Assembly: GCA_001795035.1 (NCBI GenBank)
Contig: MGMW01000086.1
Coordinates: forward strand, 1-17,141
Direction: 5' to 3'
From: Chloroflexi bacterium RBG_13_53_26
GTDB taxonomy: Bacteria; Chloroflexota; Dehalococcoidia; UBA2247; RBG-13-53-26
Length of the DNA: 17,141 nucleotides
The notes below the pieces were generated by a model. The model was not told the origin of the DNA. It ran no database searches and worked only from the letters and a program-made list of their open reading frames with translations. The position numbers and the translations under genes are program-made. Of this stretch, positions 14,461 to 17,141 are shown piece after piece (position 1 is the stretch's first letter; every line of letters starts with the position of its first letter).

Positions 14461-15003
14461 ATGACAAGAGAGATAGTGGACCGGCCAATAGATGAGTGGG
14501 GTGCTCTTCTAAGAGCATTCCTTTCCCACGACCTGGTCAGATTCCTGGCGGCGGCACACGTCGAAATCCTGAGCGACCCGGATGGTCTTCTCGTACTCGA
14601 AGAGGGACTGCGGCCGTTCGTGGAACTCAAAGTTGAACTCGAATCGACACGCCCGCACGCCGATGAGCTTCAAGCGATTCATGATGAACTTACACAGTAT
14701 GCCAAACGGGTTGTGAACACTGTCCATGTGGCGATTCTCAACAGCATAGAGGCCAACAAGGAATCAAAGCGCATTGCGGGTGAACCGCTGAGACTGCTTC
14801 GCGCCCAGACTGAACCCCGCCGGCGGCTCCACCTCGAGTGGCAACTAAACAGAATGCAGGAGGCGAGACTCCAATTGCTTCGATCCCTGGCTCAGCTTGA
14901 TGAGACGAACAGAGATACCTTTGAACAACTGAATCTGACAACGGAGGTCATTTCGCACATTGCCCTTATCAACAGCCTGAAAAAGGAATCAATGCCTCGA
15001 TAG
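14461..15003 (+). CDS. Coiled-coil protein of unknown function
   Basis: 180 residues, not recognised. It is almost entirely helical, with heptad-like stretches (ELKVELESTRPHADELQAIH; LEWQLNRMQEARLQLLRSLA), no cysteine, and no signal peptide or membrane segment. I start it at the ATG at 14461, preceded by GGAGGGAG; an ATG at 14446 is also in frame but overlaps that site. It follows the response regulator by 47 bp and precedes the ECF sigma gene by 115 bp on the same strand, so it probably belongs to the same signalling unit, perhaps as a partner or scaffold. That role is inference only. Confidence 0.65.
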   Translation: MTREIVDRPIDEWGALLRAFLSHDLVRFLAAAHVEILSDPDGLLVLEEGLRPFVELKVELESTRPHADELQAIHDELTQYAKRVVNTVHVAILNSIEANKESKRIAGEPLRLLRAQTEPRRRLHLEWQLNRMQEARLQLLRSLAQLDETNRDTFEQLNLTTEVISHIALINSLKKESMPR

Positions 15004-15118
15004 CCCTGGTTTCCTGCCTGAGGTAGCACGGCTGGCGACCCCGGAGTAGCAACCCGATGGTAACCAGGTGTTGCTCAGCCAAGGTTGGGACAAGGGCCAA
15101 GGCTCAACAAGAGGACTT

Positions 15119-15721
15119 ATGGTGAGTAGCAGGAAATCCTGTTCCAAAGATGCAACGGAAGATGCCGAATTGATCGCCAGATTGCGTCAGGGCAACCCGG
15201 CAGCCATGGAGTATCTGTATGACACCTATTTCGATCGCATCTACTCCCTGGTCTTCAACGCACTCGGCAGGGACCAAACAGCAGCGGAGGACGTGGTCCA
15301 GGAGAGCTTCCTGGCTGCTATACGTTCGGTGAAAGGGTTCCGCGGTGATAGCAGCCTGTATACCTGGTTATGCAGCATAGCCTATCGCAAGGTGGCCGAC
15401 TTCCAGCGTCGGCAGGTGCGGGAACGCAGACATCGGCAGCATGTAGAGGATATCGACAGCATCGGTCCGGGACAACTGAGTCGAATCAAGGCATCTGTGC
15501 CGGACATGGCGGAAGCTGTGGAGAATCGTGAGTTTGTCGAGAAGGCCATGTCAAGGATACCCCAGGACTACAGACAAGCTCTGATATTGAAGTACGTGGA
15601 GGAGATGTCAGTCTTCGAGATAAGCCAGGTCATGAGGCGGTCACCTAAGTCGGTGGAGGGGCTGCTGACGCGAGCCCGCAAGGCATTGCGTGCTGACCAG
15701 GCTTCGCCCGTCAACAGATAG
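15119..15721 (+). CDS. ECF-type RNA polymerase sigma factor
   Basis: 200 residues. Region 2 (about 17-88) includes AMEYLYDTYFDRIYSLVFNA, EDVVQESFLAA and FRGDSSLYTWLCSIAYRKVA, the parts that bind core polymerase and the -10 element. Region 4 (about 140-195) has the helix-turn-helix IPQDYRQALILKYVEEMSVF followed by EISQVMRRSPKSVEGLLTRA, which reads the -35 element. An acidic start and a charged linker (RQVRERRHRQHVEDID) lie outside these. The frame is open to a GTG at 15068, but the ATG at 15119 has GAGGA upstream and begins the usual part; a GTG at 15122 is equally possible. No intact anti-sigma gene follows, only a broken frame. Confidence 0.9.
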   Translation: MVSSRKSCSKDATEDAELIARLRQGNPAAMEYLYDTYFDRIYSLVFNALGRDQTAAEDVVQESFLAAIRSVKGFRGDSSLYTWLCSIAYRKVADFQRRQVRERRHRQHVEDIDSIGPGQLSRIKASVPDMAEAVENREFVEKAMSRIPQDYRQALILKYVEEMSVFEISQVMRRSPKSVEGLLTRARKALRADQASPVNR

Positions 15722-15994
15722 AAGGAGCAACACAAGAAGACTTCTGAAGACAGCCTGCAACCGGACGATGATCTCTCTGGATACAGGCCACTACTGCAGG
15801 CGTTTCTTTGCACCATCCCAACGGATCACTATGCGCCTCTCTAACGGCCTGGCAACGCAGCTATCACCGTCCTGGCGGCCGGGACAGCCAGCCTTGCGGA
15901 GCCTCGACGTGTGCAACCTACAGGCGTCCAGACTTCCACACAGACGTTTGAGGCCAAGTCGAGAGCTATCTGTGACATTGGCAAATCCTCCTGA
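15722..15994 (+). pseudogene. Degraded reading frame downstream of the ECF sigma gene
   Basis: The 312-bp gap before the pilin gene holds no intact gene. In the same frame as the sigma factor, just after its stop, the sequence reads as plausible protein: KEQHKKTSEDSLQPDDDLSG then YRPLLQAFLCTIPTDHYAPL, a TAA at 15842-15844, and then RPGNAAITVLAAGTASLAEP and RRVQPTGVQTSTQTFEAKS before TGA at 15992-15994. A hydrophobic alanine-rich stretch follows a charged N-terminal part, as in small membrane proteins encoded next to ECF sigma genes in Chloroflexota. There is no start codon near 15722 and there is one internal stop, so I call it a probable remnant. It could also be noncoding sequence that happens to be open. 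Confidence 0.3.
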
Positions 15995-16018
15995 GACATG
16001 TCTGTGAGGTCATTATCG

Positions 16019-16024
16019 TAGAAT
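16019..16024 (+). promoter_or_regulatory. Candidate -10 element for the pilin-like gene
   Basis: TAGAAT (5 of 6 to consensus) lies 9 nt before the ATG at 16034, and no Shine-Dalgarno sequence is seen, so the transcript may be leaderless. No convincing -35 is visible at 16-18 nt. Confidence 0.3.
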
Positions 16025-16033
16025 CTAGCTGCT

Positions 16034-16450
16034 ATGAAGGCCCTAATTGAGCCTCGCAGATGCCAGCATGGCTATACCCTGGTCGAGTTGCTGGTAGTGA
16101 TAGTCGTACTGGGAGTCGTGGCTGCCATAGCTACGCTGGCTGTCACCCGATTCATAGACAGTGGCAATGTCGAGGCAGCAAACACCGAGCTTCACCAGGC
16201 ACACACTGCCATCCAGTTGTGCCTCTTCGAATCAGGAGAGACAGAGCTTGATGCCTCTGTATCTGGTTGGGACGGCAGCGCAGATATGGTCAAGGCAACA
16301 GACTCGTCAGGAGAAATATATGACGCTGCCACCTACCTGCAAGGTCCCAAGCTCAAGGCCAGGTACAACGTGGGCCAGGACGGCATCATCACCGGCGTGA
16401 CTGACTGCTCTTGGTCTAATGTGGCCTGGGTAGACGATCACTGGGAATAG
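16034..16450 (+). CDS. Type IV pilin/pseudopilin-like prepilin
   Basis: 138 residues. A basic leader (MKALIEPRRCQHG) is followed by YTLVELLVVIVVLGVVAAIA, the class III prepilin signal: prepilin peptidase would cut after Gly13 and the mature protein keeps the conserved Glu at position 5. Tyr replaces the usual Phe at mature position 1. The hydrophobic helix spans about residues 14-38, then an amphipathic helix and a small globular domain with Cys63 and Cys125, which could form a disulfide outside the membrane. The size suits a minor pilin or type II secretion pseudopilin. No pilus assembly gene is in the window. ATG start without a ribosome binding site; it lies downstream of the ECF sigma gene and may be under its control (inference). 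Confidence 0.85.
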   Translation: MKALIEPRRCQHGYTLVELLVVIVVLGVVAAIATLAVTRFIDSGNVEAANTELHQAHTAIQLCLFESGETELDASVSGWDGSADMVKATDSSGEIYDAATYLQGPKLKARYNVGQDGIITGVTDCSWSNVAWVDDHWE

Positions 16451-16463
16451 GCTTGAACAGAGA

Positions 16464-16494
16464 CGCAGTGATGAAGCGGCCCTGCATCACAGCG
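16464..16494. terminator. Inverted repeat between convergent genes, possible bidirectional terminator
   Basis: CGC-A-GTGATG (16464-16473) pairs with CATCAC-A-GCG (16485-16494), interrupted only by an A-A mismatch, around an 11-nt loop. It lies between the pilin stop (16450) and the stop of the ACT gene (16487), overlapping the latter. No T-tract is present. Confidence 0.45.
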
Positions 16495-16918
16495 CATAGA
16501 TCTCTTTGCCGAAAGTGTGAACCCAGTTGTTCCTCAGCACATTCACAGCCTCATCGGTCTTGTCCACGCCGACAATGACTATGGGCTGACCACTCTCCCC
16601 TCTGCCCAGGTAGGGATAGAGGTAATGGACATTGATCTTGGCCGCCCTCAAGGGCTTGAGCACGGCCTGAAGGCCACCGGGGTGGTCGGGGACCTCCAAT
16701 GCAATGACGTCGGTTATTCTTACAGAATAGCCATGGCTCCTCAAGACATTGTTGGTCTTTTCAGGGTCATCAGTGACAAACCTCACCGTGCTGATATCGG
16801 CTGTGTCGGCCACGGAGATGGCCCGGATATTTATGCCTTCAACACCAAGCCGTTCGCTCACATCCATGAGCTTTCCCGGCACATTGTCCAAGCTGATCGA
16901 AATCTGCTTCACACACAT
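16487..16918 (-). CDS. Tandem ACT-domain amino-acid-binding protein
   Basis: 143 residues made of two ACT domains. The first begins MCVKQISISLDNVPGKLMDV with EGINIRAISVADTADISTVR and DDPEKTNNVLRSHGY. The second is VIALEVPDHPGGLQAVLKPL with AKINVHYLYPYLGRGESGQP and VDKTDEAVNVL. Each has the ligand-binding glycine turn (PGKL, PGGL). Stand-alone ACT pairs of this type are thought to sense amino acids and are often found beside 2-oxoacid or indolepyruvate ferredoxin oxidoreductase and aryl-CoA ligase genes, which fits the partial gene upstream here. The frame is open to an ATG at 16963, but the ATG at 16918 has GGAGAG six bases upstream and begins the domain exactly. Confidence 0.87.
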   Translation of the reverse strand: MCVKQISISLDNVPGKLMDVSERLGVEGINIRAISVADTADISTVRFVTDDPEKTNNVLRSHGYSVRITDVIALEVPDHPGGLQAVLKPLRAAKINVHYLYPYLGRGESGQPIVIVGVDKTDEAVNVLRNNWVHTFGKEIYAL

Positions 16919-17003
16919 AATCTGCTCTCCACTCCAATTTATGTCAACCTCTGGCTCTGGCATTCCTCATGTTCCGATCACGGAGGGGAACCTTCGGGGC
17001 ACA

Positions 17004-17141
17004 CTAGAAGAGACCATATCCAGCCATCAAGGCCTTCTTGTTGACTGCAATCAGCTTGGCCTTCTTCTTCAAGATGGTATTTAGCACTTCAGCCAGTGTA
17101 TCAACAGAAACAAGATTGGTTTTCCTAGCGAACGCCCCGAG
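17004..17141 (-). CDS. 2-oxoacid:ferredoxin oxidoreductase gamma subunit, C-terminal fragment
   Basis: The last 45 codons of a gene entering from beyond the window edge: LGAFARKTNLVSVDTLAEVL, then a lysine-rich helix and NKKALMAGYGLF before TAG at 17006-17004. The LGA---KT-LVS--TL--VL pattern followed by N-KAL-AGY is the usual end of the gamma (or fused alpha/gamma) subunit of pyruvate, 2-oxoglutarate, 2-ketoisovalerate or indolepyruvate ferredoxin oxidoreductases. These oxidatively decarboxylate 2-oxoacids to acyl-CoA and reduce ferredoxin. Which acid is used cannot be told from the tail. The ACT gene starts 85 bp downstream on the same strand, probably one operon, suggesting an amino-acid-derived 2-oxoacid. 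Confidence 0.7.
   Translation of the reverse strand, partial: LGAFARKTNLVSVDTLAEVLNTILKKKAKLIAVNKKALMAGYGLF

Noticed and set aside
15690..16007. 105-codon plus-strand frame after the sigma factor
   Set aside because: Arg/Ser/Pro-rich composition typical of an off-frame reading; the sigma frame itself reads more like protein in this region.
16919..17003. TTGACA on the minus strand as a promoter for the ACT gene
   Set aside because: With correct spacing the -10 would fall on the bases adjoining the ATG (CAGATT), so transcription would begin inside the gene; co-transcription with the upstream oxidoreductase gene is simpler.
16517..17044. 175-codon plus-strand frame opposite the ACT gene
   Set aside because: Antisense shadow of a clear tandem ACT gene.
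1..17141. Mobile elements, CRISPR arrays, tRNA or rRNA genes
   Set aside because: No transposase or integrase, no spaced short repeats and no tRNA T-loop pattern were seen on either strand.

Overview
The window reads as one stretch of chromosome from an anaerobic bacterium. The gene content (glycyl radical enzyme tail, rubrerythrin-like protein, DUF5661 protein, cysteine-rich 4Fe-4S protein, ADP-forming acyl-CoA synthetase-like protein, 2-oxoacid:ferredoxin oxidoreductase tail, CxxC zinc-ribbon protein) and the frequent GTG/TTG starts fit a Dehalococcoidia-like Chloroflexota or a similar sediment anaerobe. That placement is inference: there is no rRNA or other decisive marker. I see no tRNA, CRISPR array, transposase or prophage gene.

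Positions 1-2300: the window opens in the last codons of a glycyl radical enzyme, behind a perfect 29-bp tandem duplication that breaks its frame. Then come a very short rubrerythrin (half of the usual helical bundle, one iron ligand lost) and a DUF5661 protein. On the minus strand lie an ornithine cyclodeaminase/alanine dehydrogenase family gene and, downstream of it, the remnant of a histone-deacetylase-like gene.

Positions 2300-6660: divergent promoters precede a soluble sensor histidine kinase with four PAS domains. Its stop overlaps the start of an amidase by 4 bp. A small helical protein of unknown function converges on the amidase.

Positions 6660-11500: a cysteine-rich 4Fe-4S protein, a minus-strand GT20 trehalose-phosphate-synthase-like gene, a zinc-ribbon protein, and a CoA-binding acyl-CoA synthetase alpha-type protein whose promoter suggests a nearly leaderless transcript.

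Positions 11500-16450: a signalling cluster, all on the plus strand. A 430-bp gap holds a putative folded RNA ending in a strong UUCG-loop terminator, just before a PAS-PAS-HD-GYP protein (predicted cyclic-di-GMP phosphodiesterase). An OmpR-type response regulator, a coiled-coil unknown, an ECF sigma factor, a degraded reading frame where a sigma-linked partner might be expected, and a lone type IV pilin-like protein follow.

Positions 16450-17141: on the minus strand, a two-ACT-domain protein and, upstream of it and cut by the window edge, the C-terminus of a 2-oxoacid:ferredoxin oxidoreductase gamma subunit.

No complete new multi-gene system is evident. The items most worth following are the putative RNA before the HD-GYP gene, the reduced rubrerythrin, and the two decayed genes (deacetylase-like, and the frame after the sigma factor).
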